Assembly: GCA_964581815.1 (NCBI GenBank)
Contig: CAZORE010000023.1
Coordinates: 11,250 to 75,249 of the forward strand
Direction of reading: 5' to 3'
Length of the DNA stretch: 64,000 bases
Source: Trebonia sp964581815
Lineage (GTDB): Bacteria > Actinomycetota > Actinomycetes > Streptosporangiales > Streptosporangiaceae
Position 1 is the first letter of the stretch. Every line of letters begins with the position of its first letter. The notes beneath the pieces are model-generated. The model was not told where the DNA came from and ran no database searches. It was given only the letters and a program-made list of their open reading frames with translations. This document shows, in pieces, positions 8,957 through 17,991 of this stretch. The position numbers were made by a program, and so were the translations under genes.

Positions 8957-10833
8957 GCATCTTTCACACCGGCCCGATGCGGATGGCCGATCATGACCTG
9001 TCCCGGCGCCTCGACGCGCTCGCCGAGCTGATACGTATCGGCCGGACAAGGCCCGGCCAGCCGGAGCCGCGCGCGCCGGGCGCGGACGACGGCACCGGTT
9101 TCAGCCAGGCGCTGCTCGACGACGCGGAGTCGGTGCTCACGCGGGCCGGCGAACGACTGCGGCTGTCCGGCAACCACACGGTGGTCGCCCTCGGGGGCGG
9201 AACCGGGAGCGGTAAGTCGTCGCTGTTCAACGCCTTGGCGGGGGCGACCTTCTCGCCGCCCGGGGTGACCAGGCCCACCACCAGGCACGCGCACGCGTGC
9301 GTGTGGGGCATGCAGGGCGCCGCCCCGCTGCTCGACTGGCTGGGCGTGCAGCGCCGGCACCGGTACGCGCGGGCCAGCGTCCTCGACTCGGGGGAATCCG
9401 ACCTTGACGGCCTGATCCTGCTCGACCTGCCCGACCACGACTCCGTCGTCGCGGCGTCCATGGCGGCGGTGGACCGGCTGTCGAAGCTGGCCGACATGGT
9501 CATCTGGGTGCTCGACCCGCAGAAGTACGCCGACGCCGCGGTGCACAACCGGTACCTGATCCCGCTAGCCGGGCACGCCGGCGTGTTCGCCGTCGTGCTT
9601 AATCAGCTCGACTTGCTCTCGCCGCAGCAGGCGCGGGAGTGCGGCGAGGACCTGCGCCGGCTGCTTGACGCCGAGGGCCTGGGCGACACGCCGCTGCTCG
9701 GCGTCTCCGCGCAGACCGGTCTCGGCCTGCTTGAGCTGCGTGACCTGCTCATGGAAACGGTGCGACGCAACCGGACCGCCGGGATGAGGATCGCCGCCGA
9801 CATCGACGCGCTCGTTGACAGCTTCGCCGGGTACGCCGGCCCGCAGCTGGCGCCGGACTCGGTCCTCATCCCCGCGGCCGGGCCGCTCGCCGCGCCGCTG
9901 CCGGAGTCGCCCGCCGGACCGTCCCTGCCGCCGTGGGAACTCGACGAGGACGAGACGGCGGACGCGATCCCGGCGCCGAAGCCGTCCCGGCCGCCGTGGG
10001 AAGAGGTCGCGCAAGACGGCGATAAGCGAGAAGGCGCCGACCCGGCCGCCAGCGTACCGCGGAAGCCGGCGGAGCAGCTCATCGGCGCGTTCGCGCGCGC
10101 CGCCGGCCTGACCGCGGTGGTGCAGGCCATGGCCAGCGGCCGCGACGTGCAGGCGGCCCGGCGCACCGGATGGCCGGCCGGCCATCTGCTCGCCGGCCGG
10201 CGCGACCCGATCCGCGGCTTGCGCGCGGTGACCGGCCCACAGGCGACCGTGGCCGCCGACGCCGGGGCCGGCCAGGCGCAGCAGTCCGAGGTGGACAACG
10301 CGATCACCACGTTCGCCGACGCGGTGGGCGGCGACCTCCCGGCGCCGTGGGCAGGCTCGCTGCGCGATGCCGCGCGGTGCAACGCGAGCATGGTGCCGCA
10401 GGCGCTGGCGGGCGCCGTGCACAAGGTGGCCACCGGAGAGTGGTCACGCTCGCCGGCCTGGTGGGGGCTCGTCACGGCCTGGCAGTGGCTGCTGACCGTG
10501 ATCGCCGCCGTCGGCATCGGCCTTTCCGTGGTGATCGGGGTGGTCCGGGCGGCCGGCGGCCACCAAGGGTGGATCAGCGAGGTCTCGCTGATCCCGTGGC
10601 TGCTGATCATGGCGGCCGCGATGCTGGCCCTCGGCTACGTGACGGCGGTCAGCTGCCGTAACCTGGCCGCCGCCACCGCGGACCGGGAGCGGGAGGCCAT
10701 CGAGCAGGCCATGCGCGACCAGGTGGCCGAGGTCACCCACGACCTGGTGCTGCTCGCGACCGGCCGGGAGATCGACCAGTACGAGCGCTACCGCAAGGAG
10801 CTCGCGGCGGCGGCGGCGGGCGGGCGCGGCTGA
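8953..10833 (+). CDS. Dynamin-like/YfjP-type membrane GTPase B
   Basis: A 626-residue partner GTPase beginning at ATG 8953, inside the stop of the previous gene. P-loop GGGTGSGKSS lies at about residues 80-89, followed by RPTTRH, G3 LLDLPDHDS and a near-canonical G4 in VVLNQLDLL, then SAQTG (G5). A Pro-rich linker with two PPWE motifs (about 320-350) leads to a C-terminal part with two transmembrane helices (WQWLLTVIAAVGIGLSVVIG and IPWLLIMAAAMLALGYVTAV). The protein is probably anchored to the inner face of the membrane and works with the upstream GTPase in membrane remodelling. The longer in-frame extension from 8536 lies within gene A and is not used. Confidence 0.8.
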   Translation: MSIFHTGPMRMADHDLSRRLDALAELIRIGRTRPGQPEPRAPGADDGTGFSQALLDDAESVLTRAGERLRLSGNHTVVALGGGTGSGKSSLFNALAGATFSPPGVTRPTTRHAHACVWGMQGAAPLLDWLGVQRRHRYARASVLDSGESDLDGLILLDLPDHDSVVAASMAAVDRLSKLADMVIWVLDPQKYADAAVHNRYLIPLAGHAGVFAVVLNQLDLLSPQQARECGEDLRRLLDAEGLGDTPLLGVSAQTGLGLLELRDLLMETVRRNRTAGMRIAADIDALVDSFAGYAGPQLAPDSVLIPAAGPLAAPLPESPAGPSLPPWELDEDETADAIPAPKPSRPPWEEVAQDGDKREGADPAASVPRKPAEQLIGAFARAAGLTAVVQAMASGRDVQAARRTGWPAGHLLAGRRDPIRGLRAVTGPQATVAADAGAGQAQQSEVDNAITTFADAVGGDLPAPWAGSLRDAARCNASMVPQALAGAVHKVATGEWSRSPAWWGLVTAWQWLLTVIAAVGIGLSVVIGVVRAAGGHQGWISEVSLIPWLLIMAAAMLALGYVTAVSCRNLAAATADREREAIEQAMRDQVAEVTHDLVLLATGREIDQYERYRKELAAAAAGGRG

Positions 10834-10851
10834 GGAGCCCGAGAATGAGCA

Positions 10852-10882
10852 GAACGGGGGCAGGTGATACCCGCCCCCGTTC
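10852..10882. terminator. Stem-loop between convergent genes
   Basis: GAACGGGGGC (10852-10861) pairs with GCCCCCGTTC (10873-10882) across an 11-nt loop. It sits between the ends of the plus-strand GTPase gene and the minus-strand livK-like gene, so it probably terminates both. Confidence 0.65.
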
Positions 10883-10892
10883 CGTATCCTCG

Positions 10893-12146
10893 TTAACTCG
10901 CTGGGTTGTAGAGGCTGGCCGAGCCGTCCGGGTTGATGATCGCCATGGCGGCGTCGACGTTGCTGTAGCTCTCGTAGTTGGACGGGGTCCTGGTCCAGAC
11001 GATGCCAAGCGTGTTGATGTCCAGGTTCTGGAGCTTCTGCATCACCTTGGTCTCGTCCAGGGTGCCGGCCTGCGTGATCGCCCAGTTGATCTCGAGCCCG
11101 GCGTCCCAGCCTTCCTGGCTGTTCTCGATCGCGTTGTCGTTGCCGAGGCCGGCGGCCTGCATGCCGGCGATGTACGTCGTCAGGCCGGCCGCGGTGTCCT
11201 TGTCGACCTGGCTGGTGCCTGCCGAAGCCTGGGTCAGCCAGTTGCGCATTGACCCGAGCACGTAGATGTTCTGCATCGCCGTCGGCCCGCCGGCCGCCGA
11301 GACGAAGCTGGGGATCTCGCACCCGGAGCACTCACTGATCGGGATGGTCGGGTCCTGCGCCCTGATGGCCTTGATGGCCGTGATCGAGTCGGTGCCTGGC
11401 ACCAGGCCGAAGAGGATGATCTGCGGCTTGGCGGCCAGCATGGCGAGCACCTGCGGGGTGACGTCGGTGGCGCCCACCTGGTCGATCTGGGTGGAGACGA
11501 GCTGGAATCCGTTCTGCGCGGCCAGCTGCTGCACGGTGGCCTGGTTGGCCAGGCAGACCGAGCCGCAGTTGTCCTCGAGCAGCGCGACCCTGGTGTAGTG
11601 CCTGGGCACGATCAGGTTCTTCACCGAGGCGATCTGGTCCTGCGCGAACACGTCGTAGAAGCCGGGGAAGCCCCAGGAGTTCAGCTCGCTCGCCGGGTAG
11701 CCGTTGGTCTGCCAGCCGGAGGACAGGCTGATCAGGATCGTCTTGTTGGCGATCGCGATCGGCAGCGCCGACTCGGTGTCGGCGCCGGACTCGGGCCCGA
11801 CGATGACCTGCGCGTGGTAGGTCTGGATGCATTTCTTCGCGTTAAGCTCGGACTGCGCCGCGTTCGACTGGTTGTTCAGGTTGATGTACTTGACCTGGTG
11901 GCCCAGGATGCCGCCGTGGGCGTCGATGTACTTGAAGTACGCCTCAGCGCCCCAGTTGTCGGACTCGCCGATCTGGGCGTATACCCCCGAGAGCGCCTCG
12001 TCGCCGCAGGCGACGATGGTGGAGGCGGTGCTCGCGGAGCCACCGCCCCCACCGCCGCCACCGCCGCTGCACGCGGCGAGCGCGCTGGCCAGCAAGGCGG
12101 CACCAGCCGCGGCTGCTATCTTGAACGTAACTCGTCTTCGAATCAT
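10893..12146 (-). CDS. Branched-chain amino-acid/amide-type ABC transporter substrate-binding lipoprotein
   Basis: The extracytoplasmic solute-binding protein of a Liv/Urt-type importer, 417 residues. A lipoprotein signal peptide (MIRRR, hydrophobic core, lipobox LAAC with Cys26) is followed by an unusual run of nine glycines. The rest is a type 1 periplasmic-binding fold (Peripla_BP_6): AYFKYIDAHGGILGHQV, a ligand-lobe core around IVGPESGADTES, and a C-terminal lobe. AAGGGAAG-like purine RBS precedes the ATG. It lies downstream of the permease/ATPase genes in the same direction, 57 bp away. Its ligand is unknown; context suggests the substrate of the FAD-oxidoreductase/aconitase-X operon. 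Confidence 0.85.
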   Translation of the reverse strand: MIRRRVTFKIAAAAGAALLASALAACSGGGGGGGGGSASTASTIVACGDEALSGVYAQIGESDNWGAEAYFKYIDAHGGILGHQVKYINLNNQSNAAQSELNAKKCIQTYHAQVIVGPESGADTESALPIAIANKTILISLSSGWQTNGYPASELNSWGFPGFYDVFAQDQIASVKNLIVPRHYTRVALLEDNCGSVCLANQATVQQLAAQNGFQLVSTQIDQVGATDVTPQVLAMLAAKPQIILFGLVPGTDSITAIKAIRAQDPTIPISECSGCEIPSFVSAAGGPTAMQNIYVLGSMRNWLTQASAGTSQVDKDTAAGLTTYIAGMQAAGLGNDNAIENSQEGWDAGLEINWAITQAGTLDETKVMQKLQNLDINTLGIVWTRTPSNYESYSNVDAAMAIINPDGSASLYNPAS

Positions 12147-12203
12147 TGTTCTTCCCTTCTGGAATGTGCTCCTGATAACAGGGCCTTTCTTGTCGATGTC
12201 CTT

Positions 12204-14237
12204 TCAGCTGCCGACGAGCAGCGAGTTGACGACGGGTGAGGAACGGAAGTCGGCGGGCCCGCCGTCGAAGACGAGGTGGCCGCCGGACAGGACGAAGATC
12301 CGCTCGCTGACCTGGGCTACCAGGGCGAGGTCGTGCTCGACGAGCAGCACGCAGGTGCGGTCGGCGAGCGTGACGAGCAGCGTGGCCAGCCGCTGCCGCT
12401 GCTCCTCCGACAGGCCGGAAGCCGGCTCGTCGAGCAGTAGCAGCCGCGGGCTGGAGGCCAGCGCCCGGGCCAGCTCGACCATCCGCTGCGTCTCCAGCGT
12501 GAGGCTGGATACCTCACGGTCGGCGAGGTGCGCCATGCCCAGGTCGGCCAGGGTGCGGGTCGCCTTCGCGCGGGCGGCGTCGAGGCGGCTGCGCCCGATC
12601 CTGGTGACGATCGACGCGGTGTGGGAGGCCAGGCAGGCGACTGCCACGTTGTCGAGCACGGTGCGGCCCTTGATCAGGTGGACGGCCTGGAAGGTGCGGC
12701 TGATGCCCTGGTAGAACCGCTCGTGCGGCGGCCGCCTGGTGATGTCGGTGCCGGCGAAGATGACCTCACCCGACGACGGCGCCACGCTGCCGCCGATGAC
12801 GTTGAGCAGGGTGGACTTGCCGGCGCCGTTCGGGCCGCACAGCCCGAACAGGCCGCGTCCGGGCAGCGCGAGCGTCACGTCGTGCAGCACGCTGAGGCCG
12901 CCGTACTCCTTGAAGACGCCGCGCACCTCGAGCAGCGTCGCGTCCCGCGCGTCCGGGCCAGCGATCTCGTCAGGCGATTCCCGGCCGGCGCTGGCCGCCG
13001 GCGCCACCGCGGCCGCTGGCGGGTCCGCGCCGGCCAGTTCCGCGCCGGCCAGTTCCGCGCCGGCCAGNNNNNNNNNNNNNNNNNNNNNNNNNNNNNNNNN
13101 NNNNNNNNNNNNNNNNNNNNNNNNNNNNNNNNNNNNNNNNNNNNNNNNNNNNNNNNNNNNNNNNNNNTCCGCGCCGGCCAGCTCCGCGGCCGCCAGGTCC
13201 GCGGGCGCGCTGGCCGGCTCGGACTTCCCGCGCAGCCAGGCGATCCCCGTCTGGACGATGCCGGAGAGCCCCTCCGGGTCTACCAGCAGCACCACGGTGA
13301 GGAGCACGCCCTCGACGATGAGGATGTTGACGCTTACCCAGTTGCTCGCGCCCTGCAGGTACTGGATCACAAGCGCGCCGATGACCGCGCCGATGGGCGA
13401 GCGCCGCCCGCCGATGAACAGCATGATCAGCAGGGCCAGCTCGGTGGTCGGGTCGATCACGGTCTCCGGCACGAACTGCTGCGTGCCCGCGTAGACCACG
13501 CCGCCCAGGGCGGCGCAGACGCAGCCGAGCACGAACAGCTCGAGCTTGCGGCGCGGCGTGCGGACCCCGAGCGCGGCCGCGGTCCGCTCGTCGACGCCCA
13601 GCACGAACAGCTCGAGGCCGATGTCCGAGGACAGGATCCGTGACGCGATGAACACCACCGCCGCGAGCAGCACGACCACGATGAGGCCGCCGCCCAGCGC
13701 GACCAGGGTGGTCGATCCTCCGCCCGGCCACAGCGTGCCGTTCAGCGGAGAGCCGACCGGGCCGCCGAGGAAGTCCGTGCCGGAGACGTAGCCCACCGCG
13801 ATCAGCGGGAGCATCAGCGTGGCCACGGCCAGCGCGAGGCCGGAGGCACGGGTGACCACCGAGCCGAGCAGCAGCGCGATCAGGCCCGCCGCGACCACCA
13901 TGACGACCCCGGAGAGCAGCACGGACATGTGCAGGTGGCTGTTCAGTATGGCGACGCCGTAGGCGCCGACCCCGAAGAACACCGACTGCGAGAACGCGAT
14001 CTGCTGGCTGAACCCGATCTGCACGGCCATGCCCGCGGTGACGATCGCGTAGCAGGCCGACAGCACGAAGACGGACCCGGTGTACAGCAGCCCGTAATTG
14101 AGCACGATGATCGCGCCGGCCACCAGGACGATCACCGACGGCACCCCGCCGCGCGGCACCTGCCGCGCGGCCCGCGACGACGCGACCGCTGAGCTCCACG
14201 CCAACGCCCGCGCCGACGCGGTCAGGAACTGGTTCAT
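12204..14237 (-). CDS. Fused LivM-type permease and LivG-type ATPase of ABC importer
   Basis: The N-terminal 330 residues are a LivM-like permease with multiple hydrophobic helices (VIVLVAGAIIVLNYGLLY, the QIGFSQQIAFSQSVFFGVGAYG motif region, ELALLIMLFIGGRRSPIGAVIG). An Ala/Gly/Glu linker with LAGAE repeats joins it to a LivG-like ATPase: Walker A GPNGAGKST, Walker B LLLLDEPASGLS, H-loop VEHD. The ABC signature reads SLTLETQRM instead of a standard LSxGxQ motif. The frame stays open across the gap, both as given and after removing the 100 N plus a 14-bp flank (639 residues). It overlaps livH by ATGA. Fusions of LivM to LivG occur in actinobacteria. Confidence 0.88.
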   Translation of the reverse strand: MNQFLTASARALAWSSAVASSRAARQVPRGGVPSVIVLVAGAIIVLNYGLLYTGSVFVLSACYAIVTAGMAVQIGFSQQIAFSQSVFFGVGAYGVAILNSHLHMSVLLSGVVMVVAAGLIALLLGSVVTRASGLALAVATLMLPLIAVGYVSGTDFLGGPVGSPLNGTLWPGGGSTTLVALGGGLIVVVLLAAVVFIASRILSSDIGLELFVLGVDERTAAALGVRTPRRKLELFVLGCVCAALGGVVYAGTQQFVPETVIDPTTELALLIMLFIGGRRSPIGAVIGALVIQYLQGASNWVSVNILIVEGVLLTVVLLVDPEGLSGIVQTGIAWLRGKSEPASAPADLAAAELAGAXXXXXXXXXXXXXXXXXXXXXXXXXXXXXXXXXXLAGAELAGAELAGADPPAAAVAPAASAGRESPDEIAGPDARDATLLEVRGVFKEYGGLSVLHDVTLALPGRGLFGLCGPNGAGKSTLLNVIGGSVAPSSGEVIFAGTDITRRPPHERFYQGISRTFQAVHLIKGRTVLDNVAVACLASHTASIVTRIGRSRLDAARAKATRTLADLGMAHLADREVSSLTLETQRMVELARALASSPRLLLLDEPASGLSEEQRQRLATLLVTLADRTCVLLVEHDLALVAQVSERIFVLSGGHLVFDGGPADFRSSPVVNSLLVGS
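13024..13181 (-). repeat. 15-bp coding tandem repeat in LivMG linker, with 100-N gap (13068-13167)
   Basis: TCCGCGCCGGCCAGT (plus strand) is repeated three times left of the gap (13024, 13039, 13054) and once right of it, encoding LAGAE/AELAG pentapeptides in the linker between permease and ATPase domains. The unit is a multiple of three, so copy-number change alters linker length without breaking the frame. Confidence 0.85.
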
Positions 14238-15118
14238 CCGCTTACCGCCGATTCGAAGCCAAGGGCGCGCGGCCAGGCGAGGATCGCCGCCGCGAGGATC
14301 GCGTACAGCACCGTGTCGCCGTACTCCGCGCTGACGTAGCCGCCGAGCATCGCTTCGAGCACGCCGATGAACAGCCCGGCGACCAGCGCCCGGCCGGGCT
14401 TGCGGAACCCGCCGTAGGCGGCGGCGAGGAACCCGGTGAGCGAGATCGTCGCGCCGGACAGGTAGGTGAACCCGGTGATCGGCGATTCCACGATGCCGAA
14501 CAAGGCGGCGATCACCGCGGTCCCGATGAAGATCAGCCGCCGGTACTGCCTGGTGTCGATCCCGACGATCCGCGCGCCGAGCGAGTTCTCGCCGCTCGCC
14601 TCAAGCGCCTTGCCGCCGAGGGTGAACCTGATGTAGAGCCAGAACGCCCCGCCGATGATGACCGCGCAGGCCAGCACCAGCAGGCCCGCGCGCTCGAAGT
14701 TGAGGCTGCCCAGGGTGAGCGCCGGGCCGCCCCACAGGGTCGGCGCGGCGTGCACGTCGGTCCCGAACAGCACCTTGGCCACCCCGTCGATGAAGAACGA
14801 CAGCGCGAAGGTGAAGAAGAACGTGATGACGATGCCCTCGATCGGCCGCCTGCCGTCCTGCGCGATGCGCAGCACCACCTGGTCGTAGAGGTAGGCGAAC
14901 ACCGCCACCACCACCAGCGTGGTGATGATGGCGACAGGCAGCGGCAGCCCCTTGACCCGGTACAGGTTGTCCACGCCGAGCGCGCCGACCATGGCGAAGT
15001 CGCCGACGGCCAGGTTGAGGATGTTGGAGACCCGGTACCAGACCGAGACGCAGACCGCGAACATCGCGTAGATCGAGCCGGTGGTGATCCCGGCGATGAG
15101 GAGGTTGCCGAACTTCAT
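14234..15118 (-). CDS. LivH-type permease of ABC importer
   Basis: A 294-residue inner-membrane permease of the branched-chain amino acid/urea importer family: repeated hydrophobic helices (GNLLIAGITTGSIYAMFAV, LPVAIITTLVVVAVFAYLY, GFLAAAYGGFRKPGRALVAG) and the family's cytoplasmic coupling region near LEASGENSLGARIVGID. ATG 15118 lies in the stop of the livF-like gene (ATGA), and its own stop overlaps the livMG start (ATGA), so the three transport genes are coupled. It should form the translocation pore with the LivM half of the fusion. Confidence 0.88.
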   Translation of the reverse strand: MKFGNLLIAGITTGSIYAMFAVCVSVWYRVSNILNLAVGDFAMVGALGVDNLYRVKGLPLPVAIITTLVVVAVFAYLYDQVVLRIAQDGRRPIEGIVITFFFTFALSFFIDGVAKVLFGTDVHAAPTLWGGPALTLGSLNFERAGLLVLACAVIIGGAFWLYIRFTLGGKALEASGENSLGARIVGIDTRQYRRLIFIGTAVIAALFGIVESPITGFTYLSGATISLTGFLAAAYGGFRKPGRALVAGLFIGVLEAMLGGYVSAEYGDTVLYAILAAAILAWPRALGFESAVSG

Positions 15119-15819
15119 GCCGCACCCGCCATTCCGTTGCGCACCTCGACGCGCCGGTTGCACAGGGTCAGGGCCCGGCGCGGTGCCTCCTCGACGATGA
15201 TCAGCGTGGTGCCCGCCGCGTGGATCTGCGCCAGCACGTCGTAGACGCGCTTGGCGACCGCCTCGGCGAGGCCGAGGCACGGCTCGTCGACGGCGAGGAT
15301 CTTCGGGTTGGCGGCCAGCCCGCGGGCGATCGCCACCATCTGCTGCTGGCCGCCGGACAGGGTGCCCGCCAGCTGCTTGAGGTGCGGCTTCAGCTCAGGG
15401 AACAGGTCGACCGCACGACCGTAGGCGTCGGATCTTCGTGCCTTCCCGATGCTTCTCGTCCACGTGTAGCAGCCGAGGATGATGTTGTCCGCGGTGGACA
15501 GCTCCGGGTAGAGCTGGCGGCGCTCGGGCACGAGCGTGAGCCCGTGCCTGGCCGCCCACTTGACGTCGCCGTTCCTGGCCGGCGTGCCGAAGATCGCCAC
15601 CTCGCCGCGGCGGCGCACCATGCCGGTGACGCCCATCAGGATCGAGGACTTGCCGTTGCCGTTCGGGCCGGTGATCGCGCACGCGTCGCCCTCGGCCACG
15701 GCGAACGTGGCGTCGTGCACCGCGACCACGTTCCCGTAGGCGACCGACAGCCCGGTGACGGCGAGCGCGACGCCGCTCTCGCTAGGGTTTCCGCTGTGAT
15801 TTCCGCTGGTCGCGCTCAT
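15115..15819 (-). CDS. LivF-type ATPase of ABC importer
   Basis: A 234-residue ATP-binding subunit: Walker A GPNGNGKSS, Q-loop LVPERRQLYPELS, signature LSGGQQQMVAIARGL, Walker B ILAVDEPCLGL and VEEAPRRAL in place of the usual H-loop His (Glu-Glu-Ala, not EHD). ATG 15819 has a GAGGTG Shine-Dalgarno and gives the standard N-terminus; the upstream frame extension is spurious. The 15820-15893 spacer holds a 26-codon frame coupled at both ends. The substitution at the H-loop, together with the altered signature in the LivG half, is noted as a finding. Confidence 0.85.
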   Translation of the reverse strand: MSATSGNHSGNPSESGVALAVTGLSVAYGNVVAVHDATFAVAEGDACAITGPNGNGKSSILMGVTGMVRRRGEVAIFGTPARNGDVKWAARHGLTLVPERRQLYPELSTADNIILGCYTWTRSIGKARRSDAYGRAVDLFPELKPHLKQLAGTLSGGQQQMVAIARGLAANPKILAVDEPCLGLAEAVAKRVYDVLAQIHAAGTTLIIVEEAPRRALTLCNRRVEVRNGMAGAA

Positions 15820-15896
15820 GAGGACACCTCGCTGGCGCTCGGAGTCCGCATTCGCGGACGCACTGTACTTACTGATTCGCTCGCAAGCTCGCTCAT
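15816..15896 (-). other. 26-codon micro-ORF bridging the dehydratase and livF-like genes
   Basis: ATG 15896 lies in the dehydratase stop (ATGA) and this frame ends in a TGA that overlaps the livF ATG (15819), with GTCCGC/GCGGAC inverted arms inside. The encoded peptide starts MSELASESVSTVRPR. It may be a coupling leader, a small dispersed repeat (REP-like) or both. No domain is recognisable. Confidence 0.4.
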
Positions 15897-17581
15897 GACG
15901 CCTCCCTCCTCGGCCGCAGCACCGCGCCCTCAGGCAGCGGCCGGACGAGTCGCTGGTAGACAGAAAGCCAGCCGACCTCGACCGGGCGCCCACGCGGCGC
16001 GGCGGTCAGCGCACGCTTGCGTTCGGCTAGTTCCTCCGGCGGAACCTCCAGGTCGGCGGTCCTGGCCGGCACGTCGATGCGGATGACGTCCCCGTCGCGG
16101 ACGAGCCCGATCGGCCCGCCCGCCGCCGCCTCCGGCGATATCTCGCCGACCACGATGCCCTTGTTCACCAGGCCGGACAGCTGGCCGTCGGTGACCACGG
16201 CGACCTGGCCGGTGAGCCCGGCGCCGTCGAGCGCGAAGACGAGCGCGGAGGCCATGCCCATGCCGGGTGAGCCGGTGACGCCAAGGCCGCGCAGCACCAC
16301 GACCTGGCCGGGCTCGACCTGGCCCGCCTTGACCCCGTCCAGGGCCTCCTGCGCGGACTCGAAGATCTTGGCCGGCCCGCTGAACTCAAGCCGCCGGTCG
16401 TCGGCGACGGCCAGCTTGACGATCCCGACGTCGGGGCAGAGGCTGCCCCGGATCAGCACGATCGTCGGCCGCCGCCCGAGTGCCCGCCCGGGCGGCCTGA
16501 TCGTCTCCGCGTCGGCGACCGCGGCCCCGTCGAGGTTCTCCGCCACGGTCCGCCCGGTCACCGTCAGCGCGCCCCCGTCGAGCAGCGGCTCCAGCTGCTT
16601 CATCAGCGCCCGGGTGCCGCCGGCGTCCTCGAAGTCCTCGATCGGCGTCTCGCCGTTGGGCCGGATCGCGGTGAGCAGCGGCACCTCGTCGGCCAGGGTC
16701 TCGAACAGCCGGTACACGTCCACGTCACACTCGGCCTCGGCCGCCACCGCCTGCAGGTGCTTGACCGAGTTGATCGACCCGCTGACCGACAAGATGGCGG
16801 TGACCGCGTTACCGAACGCCGCGGGGGTCATGATGTCGCGCGGCTTGAGGTCCTCGGCCACCAGCTGCACGATCCGGGCGGCGGCCGCGTCGACGGCCCG
16901 CCACATCGGCTCGCTGTTCGCGCGGACCGGCGTCGATCCCGGCAGCGCCATGCCGAGTGCCTCGCAGGCCAGGTGCATCGTGTTGGCGGTGCCGATCCCG
17001 GCGCACACGCCGGGCGACAGCACCGCGCTGCCGCTCATCTCGGTCAGCTCGCCGACGCTGAGCCGCCCGCTGGCGACGTGGCCCGCGGCCAGGAACACGT
17101 CCTCGATGTCGCAGTGCCTGCCCTGGTAGGAGCCGCTGGCCTGGTAGCCGCAGGCGACGATGATCGTCGGGATGTTCAGCCGGGCCGCGGCCATCAGCTG
17201 GCCCGGGGCGGTCTTGTCGCACGAGGCGAGGCAGATCATCCCGTCCAGCTGCGCGCCCTCGACCTGCATCTCGATGTCGTTGGTGATCAGGTCGCGGGCG
17301 GACAGGATGTAGCCGCCGCGGTGCCCGGCGCTGTGAATGAAGTCGCTCGGCGCCGCGGTCCGCACCTCGAAGCCGATGCCGCCCGCGGCGTCGATTGCCC
17401 GCTTGGCCTGCCTGGCGATCTCGTCCAGGTGGCTGAAGCAGATCGCCAGCTGCGAGGACGTGTTCACGATCGCGATCTTCGGCTTGAGCATGTCCGCGTC
17501 GGACAGCCCGAGCGCGAGCCACTGCGCCCGGCGGGTCGCCCACCTGGACGTGCCAGGCTCGTAGTTGGAGCGCAGGCTCAT
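15893..17581 (-). CDS. IlvD/Edd-family Fe-S dehydratase
   Basis: A 562-residue dehydratase of the dihydroxy-acid/6-phosphogluconate/sugar-acid dehydratase family. The three Fe-S cluster cysteines are conserved in position: Cys48 (AICFSH), Cys121 (SCDKTAPG) and Cys193 (GVCAGIGT). The C-terminal domain has GSLCPDVGIVK, VVLRGLG and TDGQLSG. Biosynthetic IlvD is unlikely, because the gene sits in a catabolic operon, overlapping the aconitase-X small subunit gene by ATGA; a 2-hydroxy- or sugar-acid substrate is more likely. Exact substrate cannot be read from the sequence. Confidence 0.85.
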   Translation of the reverse strand: MSLRSNYEPGTSRWATRRAQWLALGLSDADMLKPKIAIVNTSSQLAICFSHLDEIARQAKRAIDAAGGIGFEVRTAAPSDFIHSAGHRGGYILSARDLITNDIEMQVEGAQLDGMICLASCDKTAPGQLMAAARLNIPTIIVACGYQASGSYQGRHCDIEDVFLAAGHVASGRLSVGELTEMSGSAVLSPGVCAGIGTANTMHLACEALGMALPGSTPVRANSEPMWRAVDAAAARIVQLVAEDLKPRDIMTPAAFGNAVTAILSVSGSINSVKHLQAVAAEAECDVDVYRLFETLADEVPLLTAIRPNGETPIEDFEDAGGTRALMKQLEPLLDGGALTVTGRTVAENLDGAAVADAETIRPPGRALGRRPTIVLIRGSLCPDVGIVKLAVADDRRLEFSGPAKIFESAQEALDGVKAGQVEPGQVVVLRGLGVTGSPGMGMASALVFALDGAGLTGQVAVVTDGQLSGLVNKGIVVGEISPEAAAGGPIGLVRDGDVIRIDVPARTADLEVPPEELAERKRALTAAPRGRPVEVGWLSVYQRLVRPLPEGAVLRPRREAS

Positions 17582-17991
17582 CGTTTAGTCACCTCCACGG
17601 TCGCGTTGTCGATAAGCACCCAGTCGCCGGTGGCGATGACCTCACACGGGTCGGCGTCCAGGTCGGTGATCGCCGGCACGCGCGTGACGACCGCGCCGAG
17701 CGCCGACTTCGCGGAGATCCGGCCGATGATCATCCCGGTCGGCGCGGTGCCGGACAGCCGCGTGGTCTGGAAGAACCCCGACCAGCCCGATGACCCCTTG
17801 GCGCTGGGGAACACCAGGATCTTGCCGGCGAAGCAGACACCGAACAGCTCGTGCCTGACCTCGGTGATCACGCCGCGGGCGGGGTCGATCCCGCCCCACC
17901 CGGAGATCGGCTCGTGCGACACGAGGGCCTCGCCCTCGACCCTTCCCGGGACAACCGACCTCCCGCGCAAGATGATTCTGGGGTCGCTCAT
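17578..17991 (-). CDS. Aconitase X swivel-domain (small) subunit, DUF126
   Basis: A 137-residue swivel-domain protein: GRSVVPGRVEGEALVS, GGIDPARGVI, VFPSAKGSSGWSGF, LDADPCEVI and GDWVLIDN are typical of AcnX small subunits. It pairs with the large subunit encoded immediately upstream (ATGA overlap) to form a two-subunit AcnX dehydratase. Characterised bacterial AcnX enzymes include cis-3-hydroxy-L-proline dehydratase, and archaeal relatives act on mevalonate-5-phosphate; the substrate here is not established. The start ATG 17991 is set by the overlap. Confidence 0.88.
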   Translation of the reverse strand: MSDPRIILRGRSVVPGRVEGEALVSHEPISGWGGIDPARGVITEVRHELFGVCFAGKILVFPSAKGSSGWSGFFQTTRLSGTAPTGMIIGRISAKSALGAVVTRVPAITDLDADPCEVIATGDWVLIDNATVEVTKR

